DNA of 64,000 nucleotides from Dallia pectoralis (lineage: Eukaryota; Chordata; Actinopteri; Esociformes; Umbridae), in NCBI GenBank assembly GCA_029465975.1, contig CM055728.1:29806513-29870512 (forward strand). Direction: 5' to 3'. The first letter of the stretch is position 1, and every line of letters starts with the position of its first letter. Made by a program: the position numbers and the translations under genes. The notes below the pieces were generated by a model that did not search any database, was not told the DNA's origin, and worked only from the letters and a program-made list of their open reading frames with translations. This document shows, in pieces, positions 1 through 10,158 of this stretch.

Positions 1-574
1 TCCTGATTGGTTCTGATCATTACTGTTTAGAGATGGATCCTGATTGGTTCTGATAATTACTGTTTAGAGATGGATCCTGATTGGTTCTGATCATTACTGT
101 TTAGAGATGGATCCTGATTGGTTCTGATAATTACTGTTAAGAGATGGATCCTGATTGGTTCTGATCATTACTGTTAAGAGATGGATCCTGATTGGTTCTG
201 ATCATTACTGTTAAGAGATGGATCCTGATTGGTTCTGATCATTACCGTTAACAGATGGATCCTGATTGGTTCTGATCATTACTGTTAAAAGATGGATCCT
301 GATTGGTTCTGATCATTACCGTTAACAGATGGATCCTGATTGGTTCTGATCATTACCGTTTAGAGATGGATCCTGATTGGTTCTGTGATCATTACCGTTA
401 ACAGATAGATCCTGATTGGTTCTGTGATCATTACCGTTAAGAGATGGATCCTGATTGGTTCTGATCATTACTGTTAAAAGATGGATCCTGATTGGTTCTG
501 ATCATTACTGTTAAGAGAAGGATCCTGATTGGTTCTGATCATTACTGTTAAAAGATGGATTCTGATTGGTTGTT
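1..574. repeat. 37-bp minisatellite, cut by window start
   Basis: About 15 head-to-tail copies of a 37-bp unit are seen, each with GGATCCTGATTGG followed by TTCTGATCATTACTG. The copies differ mainly in the GTTTAGAG/GTTAAGAG/GTTAACAG segment. The last copy degrades into unique sequence. The array runs off the left edge, so its full length is unknown. Confidence 0.95.
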
Positions 575-1448
575 TTTCTGTTTGACTTACCTCTGTAATG
601 AACCCATACTTATTGTATCAGTCCTGGATATTTATTTGGTTGGTCCCAAACAGTACTGGAGTCCATGGATGTGTGTGTCAGGTCATCTAGCAGGACTCTC
701 TCTCTCTCCCTTTGTGACCCATTTATTCAGAACTACTTGGACAGGTATTTGCTGGTACAAAAAAGGTGCTTTAAATTTCAAATGGGAATCTTGAGCGAGG
801 TTGTAAAAAGACAATCTGCAGATCCACTCCCTCCCGTCTTCCCCCATGTCAACCTTTTCAGAAGCATCTATATTCTCTCACTACGCTCAGAAGCGTGTTG
901 TCATGTTGCTATGCTACCTGAATGTCAAGCAGAATGTCAAAGCCATTGTGGTGTTTGAATACACAATGGATATGGGTTTTCAAATGTCCTGGCTGAAGAC
1001 AGCAGGAAGTGCTGTTACTGATCTGGTGTCAGAATGCTGAAGGCACATCCAGGAGTTGATAGATACCAAAGTTCTGGCATCCTTTAACGTGGTTACATCC
1101 CATTTGATATGTGCTACGGCCTTATAACGAAGGTGACAACACATGAATTGCAGATTTTCATTCATGCTATGTCTCGGAATAAAAAAATTAATGAAATGGG
1201 CAATTCGATGAGGAATAGAAACTAAAAAAGAATAATTACCAATGAAAATAAACTCAAGTTAGTATTATTGTAAGTATTGTCATTATATTGATACTTATTT
1301 TTAACGCACGCTGCTATTAGCGATCAGTGTTGGATTCTTGTCTGAAGAGCTTCTATGTGCTTAAGTTGTTTCTCCATTAGACCACATTTAATTTGGATTC
1401 ATTGAAAAATTACTATAATCCACAGTCATTAGAAGTGTTATGGAGTGC
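575..1448. other. Unique intergenic sequence, no gene seen
   Basis: There is no convincing exon. The short open frames have no recognisable protein and no codon-like pattern. The right part (about 1170-1400) is AT-rich. Confidence 0.5.
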
Positions 1449-1825
1449 TGGAAGAGACAGAAGATCTCTTTCCTGTCACATGACTGCCTATACGGAGGGC
1501 AGTGGGAAAAGAGACAGAAGAAGAACTCCTTCCTGTCACATGACTGCCTATAGTAGGGGCAGTGGGAAAAGAGACAGAAGAAGAACTCCTTCCTGTCACA
1601 TGACTGCCTATAGTAGGGGCAGTGGGAAAAGAGACAGAAGAAGAACTCCTTCCTGTCACATGACTGCCTATAGTAGGGGCAGTGGGAAAAGAGACAGAAG
1701 AAGAACTCCTTCCTGTCACATGACTGCCTATAGTAGGGACACTGGGAAAAGAGTCAGAAGAAGAACTCCTTCCTGTCACATGACTGCCTGTGGGAAGTGC
1801 AGCAGGAATAGAGAGAGAAGAACTT
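1449..1825. repeat. 60-bp minisatellite
   Basis: About six copies of an exact 60-bp unit are present, each with CCTGTCACATGACTGCCTAT and a GAGACAGAAGAAGAACTCC segment. The middle copies are nearly identical and the outer ones diverge. Because 60 is a multiple of three and the unit lacks stops, frames of 150 codons (+) and 113 codons (-) stay open. I regard neither as a gene. Confidence 0.93.
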
Positions 1826-1844
1826 CCTTTGAAATCGTTTTTTA

Positions 1845-1892
1845 AATGTAACCTTTATTTAACCAGGTAGCCCGATTGAGAATAAATTCTAA
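1845..1892. mobile_element. Possible dispersed-repeat fragment
   Basis: The stretch with TAACCTTTATTTAACCAGGT followed by a TTGAGAATAAATTCTAA-like run resembles a short sequence I recall as widely dispersed in teleost genomes. No ends or target duplication are visible. The family is not assigned. Confidence 0.4.
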
Positions 1893-3613
1893 CTCGCAAC
1901 GGCGATCTGTCACGTGACTGCCTGTGCCCTTTGGTCAGGAAGTGTCATGGCGGCCGCATGTAGCTTGCAAACAGGAAATGGAGTGTCAATTGGGTGCCAT
2001 GCTGTTCTCATGTGGGCCCTCAGACAACATGTTTAGTTATTCCTCAAGCAGTTCCATTCCATTTGACTTCAAGGTTGAAATGAGAAATGTGTTTCTTGTC
2101 TTGGTTTTGTCCTAATGTTGATATTGTTCCGCCATGCTTTTCTGTGTTCGAGGCAGCAGGAATTTCAATCTCATTTTTCTGCTCTGAATTATCATTTAAT
2201 GAATGTGGAGTTTGTATTTGTGGGGAAGTATCCCTGGTAATGGGATGTTAGTGGGTTGAGAACCATGCAACTGTCATTATTAGTCTGTGATTCAGTTGAT
2301 TTACAGGGCAAATCCATCACACACACACACACTTATATATATATATATATATATATAAATGCATGAGCGCTGTAATACGATTATGTGATTTAATAACTTA
2401 TTAATGTAGTTTGTTCTCTGTGAAATTCTAAAAGATGGCCCTATCTGATCACAAACCACAGCAGACCAGAGGTCTAAAATAAGAGTGTGTCCTCCTGGCT
2501 GATCTATGTTCTTCTACAGCAACTCAAATATCTCTCTCATAGACTTTCTATCTCACAGACGTTCTATCTCACAGACGTTTTATCTCATAAATGTTCTACT
2601 CCATTCTTGTATATAGTTTGTGACCATGTGAACAACATTGGCATCATAGATCATCACACTCACTCACACTTTGTTCAGTTAAGAGGCGTCACAACCTTCT
2701 AGTTTAGAGAAACCTAAAGCGATACCTCCACCAGTAGTGTCAGCATTGATTTCCCCTTCACTACAGGCATGCATAAGCCTACTAGGATTAGTTCATACAT
2801 ACTCTGTGTTGCATGAAATGCAATGTTTCTTTTCCCTGAAGCACCGATGCCTCATGCATATTCCTGTGATGTGCAGCTACAACACGACGCCAGTTGTCAG
2901 ATCTCTGATGTTTGTAGACCACAATCACTAATTCCTTCAGCACCTACATGCTGCAGACAGAGAGAAGACTACACCCATGTAGAGTGCTTCATCTGTCCCT
3001 GGAAAAGAACCAACCATCACCCAAAGGATTCTATCCTGGCTAGTAGCAGCTCTCTAAGTCACATCGCTCTACCTGGAACCAAAAAAGGTTCTCTGTGTAG
3101 TTAAGGGAGAATTAAGGGTTCCACAGTTCCAGCATCTGCTGCCTTCTCTGCATGTCTTTAACACCTGGCCTGCCTTAGACAAATGATTTGAAGGTCATGT
3201 CTGAATTTGTGCATGTGTGTGTACGTGCATGTGTGTGTTTTCGCATGTCCGTGTAAATGTGTGTGTGTGAGTCAGTCACGGCACACACCCTAAAAATTGT
3301 ATTCTAATAGGCCCAGTCTAGTCTTCTCACCTGTCAGGTCCCATTAGACCAGGGGGGGAGTGACCTTGGCCGCCTCTCTCCCCGCATTAGGGAGAAGCCC
3401 GGGGGGGCGGGGCTGCTTCGCACTAATGATGTCTCGGTGAAATTGGGCCGTCGCCGACCGCCGCTCTCATTACGCCCCTCCAAATTCATTTGTAACGTTG
3501 ATTTTGCCGGCTTATTCAAACGCCAAGTGCCAGACACACGACAACACTCAGATCTGTGTGTCCGCAAATATGGTGTACGACAAACAAGTCAATATCTCTG
3601 TTGATGGTGGTTT
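1893..3613. other. Unique intergenic sequence with a short CA/TA tract
   Basis: This stretch is mostly unique. A (CA)n block at about 2317-2331 is followed by (TA)n at about 2333-2357. Positions 2520-2600 hold an imperfect repeat of TCTCACAGACGTTTTATC type. The segment at about 3330-3560 is GC-rich. No exon with credible splice sites and a known protein was found. Confidence 0.5.
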
Positions 3614-5431
3614 AGAGGTCAGGGGGACTAGGGGTCAGGGGAACTAGGGGGACTAGGGGACAGGGGGACTAGGGGTCAGGGGGACTAGGGGTCAGGGTGA
3701 CTAGGAGTCAGGGGGACTAGGGGTCAGGGGGACTAGTGGTCAGGGGGACTAGGAGTCAGGGGGACTAGGGGTCTGGGGGACTAGGGGTCAGGGGGACTAG
3801 GGGTCTGGGGGATTAGGGGTCAGGGGGACTAGGGGTCTGGGGGACTAGGGGTCTGGGGGACTAGAGGTCTGGGGGACTAGGGGTCAGGGGGACTAGGGGG
3901 CTTAGGGACTAGGGGTCAGGGGGACTAGGGGTCTATGGGACTAGGGGTCTATGGGACTAGGGGTCAGGGGGACTAGGGGTCTTAGGGACTAGAGGTCTTA
4001 GGGACTAGAGGTCTTAGGGACTAGAGGTCTATGGGACTAGGGGTCTTAGGGACTAGGGGACTAGGGGTCTATGGGACTAGGGGTCAGGGGACTAGGGGTC
4101 TATGGGACTAGGGGTCTATGGGACTCAGGGGGACTAGGGGTCTATGGGACTAGGGGTCTATGGGACTAGGGGTCAGGGGGACTAGGGGGTCTATGACTAG
4201 GGGTCTATGGGACTAGGGTCAGGGGGGGTCACTAGGGGTCTATGGGACTAGGGGTCTATGGGACTAGGGGTCAGGGGGACTAGGGGTCAGGGGGACTAGG
4301 GGTCTATGGGACTAGGGGTCTATGGGACTAGGGGTCAGGGGGACTAGGGGTCTAGGGGACTAGGGGTCTATGGGACTAGGGGTCAGGGGACTAGGGGTCA
4401 GGGGACTAGGGGTCAGGGGGACTAGGGGTCTATGGGACTAGGGGTCAGGGGACTAGGGGTCAGGGGACTAGGGGTCTATGGGACTAGGGGTCTATGGGAC
4501 TAGGGGTCTATGGGACTAGGGGTCAGGGGACTAGGGGTCAGGGGACTAGGGGTCTATGGGACTAGGGGTCAGGGGGACTAGGGGTCTATAGGGGTCTATG
4601 GGACTAGGGGTCAGGGGACTAGGGGTCTAGGGGACTAGGGGTCTATGGGACTAGGGGTCAGGGGGACTAGGGGTCTATGGGACTAGGGGTCTATGGGACT
4701 AGGGGTCAGGGGGACTAGGGGTCTATGGGACTAGGGGTCAAGGGGACTAGGGGTCAGGGGACTAGGGGTCTATGGGACTAGGGGTCAGGGGACTAGGGGT
4801 CTATGGGACTAGGGGTCTATGGGACTAGGGGTCTTAGGGGGACTAGGGGTCTATGGGACTAGGGGTCAGGGGACTAGGGGTCTAGGGGACTAGGGGTCTA
4901 TGGGACTAGGGGTCAGGGGACTAGGGGTCTAGGGGACTAGGGGTCTAGGGGACTAGGGGTCAGGGGGACTAGGGGTCTATGGGACTAGGGGTCAGGGGAC
5001 TAGGGGTCAGGGGGACTAGGGGTCTATGGGACTAGGGGTCAGGGGACTAGGGGTCTATGGGACTAGGGGTCAGGGGGACTAGGGGTCAGGGGGACTAGGG
5101 GTCTATGGGACTAGGGGTCTATGGGACTAGGGGTCAGGGGGACTAGGGGTCTATGGGACTAGGGGTCTATGGGACTAGGGGTCAGGGGGACTAGGGGTCA
5201 GGGGGACTAGGGGTCAGGGGGACTAGGGGTCTATGGGACTAGGGGTCAGGGGACTAGGGGTCAGGGGGACTACGGGTCTATGGGACTAGGGGTCAGGGGG
5301 ACTAGGGGTCTAGGGGGACTAGGGGTCAGGGGACTAGGGGTCAGGGGGGGTCAGGGGGACTAGGGGTCAGGGGGACTAGGGGTCTATGGGACTAGGGGTC
5401 AGGGGGACTAGGGGTCAGGGGGACTAGGGGT
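3614..5431. repeat. G-rich 16-17 bp minisatellite, 1.8 kb
   Basis: More than 100 copies of a short unit are present, alternating among GGGGTCAGGGGGACTA, GGGGTCTATGGGACTA and minor variants. The + strand holds regularly spaced G runs of 3-7 bases across the whole array, giving strong G-quadruplex potential. There are no long ORFs. Confidence 0.96.
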
Positions 5432-5521
5432 TTATTATATCTATTTTCTGATGCTGACCCAGGTGACAAACAATGATAATTAACAACATATTCACTGGAC
5501 CTGTGAAGAATGAGGAGTTGC

Positions 5522-5702
5522 TTGAGTTCCCTCTCTCCTTTCCTCCCTCCCTCAATCCTTCTTCCCCTTCTCCCTCCCTCCCTCTTTCCCCTCTTCCCTC
5601 ACTCACTCTTTCTCTCTCTCTGGAAATGGGGAATAGAGAGGACTGTCGTGGGGAAAGGAAGAGGGATGATTGGCACGTTTCCCCTGACCTTGAGCTTGTT
5701 TG

Positions 5703-5735
<33 letters not shown>
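5522..5735. repeat. Pyrimidine tract and (AC)n microsatellite
   Basis: A C/T-rich stretch (CCCTCC/TCTCTC) covers about 5522-5622. A pure (AC)n run follows at about 5705-5735. The ORFs over it are low-complexity. Confidence 0.85.
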
Positions 5736-5738
<3 letters not shown>

Positions 5739-6420
5739 TAATGGCCATGCGACCACATGCATTCACCAGGCACCAGTAACTCCTGGGGTCCGAACCAAAT
5801 CTGTTGGATTTGATTGGCAGCTGTCACGGCGGCTCGGCAACACTGCTGTAGTCAAGCCCACTGATGATGTCACCGCACGTAGCGACATAACCACGAGCTG
5901 TGTGGCTCGCCGGCGTCTCTGCAGCTACAAATGTCACTGATCTCGGTCGGCCGTGCCTGTGGTTCTCTGCCGTTGCTTACCTCTTTTTCTCCTCTGTTCC
6001 CGGTCATTTGCTGGCTTCTCTTTGGAACCGTTCTGGCCCTCCGTTCCCTCTGTTCCCGTCTCATCTCTCAGAGCGGGGGAAAAGCTGTCAGAGGGGAACA
6101 TCAGTATGCTCTTTTCATATCTCGCCCCTTCCCTTTTTTTCCCTCTGCCCGCAGAAAGCATAAAAGTAGTTTATGCCTCTGACAAGCAAAATGCCTCTAA
6201 TCCGGTGGTTTGTTGGGGAGCAAACAGACGCAATTGACCACTTATTATTCTGTGTGGAATTTTCTATGTGGGGTGTTTGTGGTATCCATGGAAACAAAGT
6301 AGAGAGCACATATCCCCCCTGCCACCGAATGAAGGTTGGGTGGGGGGGGTTGAAATAGAGGGCTGGAATAATGCACACTCATTGTGTGAGAAATGGAACA
6401 AGCTAAAGCCTGCCTGTTGG
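5736..6420. other. Unique sequence, no gene recognised
   Basis: GC-moderate unique DNA. Overlapping short ORFs occur on both strands at 5870-6380 but none resembles a known protein. A TGATGTCACCGC sequence near 5864 is CRE-like. Confidence 0.4.
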
Positions 6421-6466
6421 AGTGTGTGTGTGTGTGTGTTTGTGTTTGTAAGTGTGTGTGTGTGTG

Positions 6467-6505
<39 letters not shown>

Positions 6506-6537
6506 CGTGCGTGCGTGTGTGCGTGTGTGCATGCGTG
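6421..6537. repeat. (GT)n microsatellite
   Basis: An interrupted (GT)n run ends in GCGTGC repeats. Confidence 0.95.
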
Positions 6538-6565
6538 AGTGGTAGGAAGAATCACGTAGGCAGTA

Positions 6566-6673
6566 TTCTACAGCTCTGTCCAGCTAAGAGTGTGTGTGTG
6601 GTTAACAAAGCTCTGTCCAGTTGAAAGAGAGAGATAGAGTGTGTGTGTAGCTGCCACAGCTCTGTCCAGCTGA

Positions 6674-6710
<37 letters not shown>

Positions 6711-6736
6711 TGTAGCTGCCACAGCTCTGTCCAGTT

Positions 6737-6767
<31 letters not shown>

Positions 6768-6911
6768 GCTGCCACAGCTCTGTCCAGCTGAGTGTGTGTG
6801 TGTGTCTACGGCTCTGTCCAGCTGAGTGTGTGTGTGTGTGTGTGTATGTGTGTGTATGTGTGTGTATATGTGTGTGTGTGTAGCTGCCACAGCTCTGTCC
6901 AGCTGAGTGTA

Positions 6912-6942
<31 letters not shown>

Positions 6943-6969
6943 GTAGCTGCCACAGCTCTGTCCAGCTGA

Positions 6970-7003
<34 letters not shown>

Positions 7004-7169
7004 CTGTAGCTGCCACAGCTCTGTCCAGTTGAGTGTGTGTGTGTGTGTGTGTGTTTGTGTGTGTGTAGCTGCCACAGCTCTGTCCAGCTGAGTGTGTGTG
7101 TGTGTGTGTGTCTACAGCTCTGTCCAGCTGAGTGTGTGTGTGTGTGTGTGTACAGCTCTGTCCAGCTGA

Positions 7170-7257
<88 letters not shown>

Positions 7258-7276
7258 AGCTCTGTCCAGCTGAGAG
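6566..7276. repeat. Compound minisatellite: CAGCTCTGTCCAGCTGAG + (TG)n
   Basis: About ten copies of a conserved ~28-bp block (GCTGCCACAGCTCTGTCCAG, then CTGAG) are separated by (TG)n tracts of very different length, from under 10 to about 80 bp. Most copies contain CAGCTG, an E-box palindrome; a few carry CAGTTG instead. The 294-codon minus ORF is this repeat translated. Confidence 0.95.
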
Positions 7277-7914
7277 GCAGAATGGAGCTGGGTGTCTTGA
7301 GCAGATAATCGTCACCATAACGAGCCCTTATTATAACGAGTGTGTCCGTTCTTATTGGCTGACACGGGCCTCTCTCATTCAATTTAACACCGTGACAATC
7401 AATGAGAGGTGAGGAGCGGTGTGAAGACTGAACCATGGAGCACCTGAAATACTAATGTCAAATCCCCAAGAGCTGTGAGATTGGAAGTGCACGCGTGTTT
7501 GCCTGTCTGTGTGTCTGTCTGTGTGTGTCTGTGTGTGTGTGTCTGTGTGACGATGTCACATTTTCATGTATGTGAATGTTGAGAGACTACAGGAAAACAC
7601 GATGTTCTATATTGCACCATCCAACCATTAAGAAAGTGCTTCGATGTTTACTCGTACATTCTGCCTGTTCCCATGTGTTCTGTTGTCATGGTGGTTCCGC
7701 GCCAGTATGTTCTCTTCTGTTCCAGTTTTCCCCTGTATGGTGATCTGTCCTGGTATGTTGGTTCTGTTCTGTTCTGGCTCCATTGCATGTGAGGCTTGCC
7801 CATTAAACCTGGGCCGACCCCTCTACCCATCACACACCTCTTCAGTCCCCGGGTGGTGGGGGAGGGGGGTACAGAATGCTATTTTATAATATGTCATATC
7901 CAATGACTAGATGT
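7277..7914. other. Unique sequence, no gene recognised
   Basis: Unique DNA with a short TGTCTGTGTG stretch at 7500-7550. No supported exon or RNA gene. Confidence 0.4.
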
Positions 7915-8152
7915 CTACAGGATCTCATGGCAGGCTAGCTGTTCCTGTAGACGTCCAGTCACATGACTGATGATACAGGATCTCATGGCAGGCTAGCTGT
8001 TCCTGTAAACGTCCAGTCACCTGACTGATGATACAGGATCTCATGGCAGCCTAGCTGTTCCTGTAGACGTCCAGTCACATGGTTGATGTCTACAGGATCT
8101 CATGGCAGGCTAGCTCTTCCTGTAGACGTCCAGTCACCTGGCTGATGCTTTC
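7915..8152. repeat. 58-bp tandem repeat with internal hairpin
   Basis: Four copies of a 58-59 bp unit start GATCTCATGGCAG at 7921, 7979, 8037 and 8096. The junction sequence CTACAGGA and the later TCCTGTAG are exact reverse complements about 20 bases apart, so the fullest units can form an 8-bp stem. Copies with GATACAGGA or TCCTGTAAAC lose one or more pairs. Confidence 0.9.
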
Positions 8153-8465
8153 CAGCAAATTCGTGTAATCTCAGATTTGTACAGAAACATGTCAAATGGT
8201 GTCCACAGGTTAATCTGCCTGGGGCAGTCAGAACCGTCCCTTTAAGGTCTTTAATCAGAGAGCTCTGGGGCAGGCTTTGATCAGGGAGTAAAGGTCAGGG
8301 TTTAGAGGTCAGATACTGTGATTGCTACGAGTCTAGGCAATGACCCCACCCCACTGGGCCAAGCCAACAGGGGCGCGACCTGGAAGTCATTTTATCTTCG
8401 GGGTTCAGAGAACTTCACATCTCAGCTGCTGACAGCCTGAGAGGTTAAGATGCATCATGTGGCTA

Positions 8466-8545
<80 letters not shown>

Positions 8546-8798
8546 AGCATAATGCCTGGAAAACACCATCATCATGGGTTCCAGTAAAGGCTTTCACCCA
8601 ACCAGGTGCTTAAACAATAGCCTTAATGAAATTGTACTCAGTCTTCGGTGGTAAAGCAGAAGCTTAACATATTTCTAAAAACATTTTCTTCACAATGGAC
8701 TGAAATCATGTAATGGTTTTGGGTTCTTTCCAAACAGCAGATACTGGGCACTTAAACTGCATATGATGAAGCAGTTTTGAATGTAATCAGGGGTTAAG
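8153..8798. other. Unique sequence with (GT)n at 8469-8543
   Basis: A pure (GT)n of about 75 bp lies at 8469-8543, flanked by unique DNA. No gene is recognised. Confidence 0.6.
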
Positions 8799-9705
8799 AG
8801 AGGTACTGTAGTTGTGTTTACAGAGTAACTGTAGTTGTGTTAACAGAGGTACTGTAGTTGTGTTAACAGAGGTACTGTAGTTGTGTTAACAGAGGTACTG
8901 TAGTTGTGTTAACAGAGGTACTGTAGTTGTGTTAACAAAGGTACTGTAGTTGTGTTTACAGAGTAACTGTAGTTGTGTTAACAGAGGTACTGTAGTTGTG
9001 TTAACAGAGGTACTGTAGTTGTGTTAACAGAGGTACTGTAGTTGTGTTAACAGAGGTACTGTAGTTGTGTTAACAGAGGTACTGTAGTTGTGTTAACAAA
9101 GGTACTGTAGTTGTGTTTACAGAGTAACTGTAGTTGTGTTAACAGAGGTACTGTAGTTGTGTTAACAGAGGTACTGTAGTTGTGTTAACAGAGGTACTGT
9201 AGTTGTGTTAACAGAGGTACTGTAGTTGTGTTAACAGAGGTACTGTAGTTGTATTAACAGAGGTACTGTAGTTGTGTTAACAGAGGTACTGCAGTTGTGT
9301 TAACAGAGGTACTGTAGTTGTGTTTACAGAGATACTGTAGTTGTGTTTACAGAGTAACTGTAGTTGTGTTAACATAAATACTGTAGTTGTGTTAACAGAG
9401 GTACTGTAGTTGTGTTAACAGAGGTACTGTAGTTGTATTAACAGAGGTACTGTAGTTGTGTTAACAGAGGTACTGTAGTTGTGTTAACAGAGGTACTGTA
9501 GTTGTGTTAACAGAGGTACTGTAGTTGTGTTAACAGAGGTACTGTAGTTGTGTTTACAGAGTAACTGTAGTTGTGTTAACATAAATACTGTAGTTGTGTT
9601 AACAGAGGTACTGTAGTTGTGTTAACATAAATACTGTAGTTGTGTTAACAGAGGTACTGTAGTTGTGTTAACATAAATACTGTAGTTGTGTTAACAGAGG
9701 TACCC
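8799..9705. repeat. 23-bp minisatellite
   Basis: About 39 copies of a 23-bp unit are present, each with GGTACTGTAGTTGTGTTAAC followed by AGA. Variants (GTTTACAGAGTAACTG, ATAAATACTG) recur in the same order, suggesting higher-order duplication of several-unit blocks. Most copies contain the palindrome GTTAAC. Confidence 0.96.
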
Positions 9706-9768
9706 TCAGATTTGAGGTTTAATATAATTGACCACTAGGTGGGTTGACATACAGTGTCTGTGGGATTC

Positions 9769-10158
9769 TGTCACGATTGGTGTGGTGGCGTTGCTACACG
9801 GACATATTTCGGTGATGCACTTCCTTGTTTCACTTCCTTGTTTACGTTTGTCTCACGGCTGTTTGTAATTGTAATCATGAGGGATATAAAGGGGTCGCTA
9901 GCAAGTCACTCCTTGCTTAGCATTGTTATATGTCACGTTGGCATTATCGGTGAGTGTGTTAGGTATATCCATTATAGTTGTTGTTTGTCAATGTTTGTTT
10001 AAAGTCGCTATATGCGCAGTTTCATTTACATTCAACCGAGTTCGTGTTTTTCGCCGTTTACGGTTTGTTTTACTTTGGTCAGTTTAATAAACCTGTCTTT
10101 AACGGATTACGACTCTGCAAAATGGCTTTCACCACATTACGCCGGTCAATACATGACA
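9769..10158 (+). repeat. 5' LTR of the non-autonomous element
   Basis: 390 bp, starting TGTCACGATTGG and ending ATACATGACA. It contains TATAAA at 9885-9890 and AATAAA at 10086-10091. Predicted layout: U3 9769-9914, R from 9915 to shortly after the AATAAA, then U5. The ATG of the element ORF (10122) lies inside the LTR. Confidence 0.95.
9885..9924 (+). promoter_or_regulatory. LTR core promoter and predicted transcript start
   Basis: TATAAA occupies 9885-9890. Thirty bases downstream of its first base lies GCTTAGCATT (9915-9924), the segment complementary to the primer site. The TATA-to-start spacing is that of a typical pol II promoter, which supports transcription starting at about 9915. The same elements recur in the 3' LTR at 11751-11756 and 11781-11790. 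Confidence 0.7.

Noticed and set aside
6552..7436. Long minus-strand ORF (294 codons)
   Set aside because: It is the (CA)n/CAGCTG compound repeat translated into Thr-His and Leu-Asp-Arg-Ala-Val repeats. No start context or domain.
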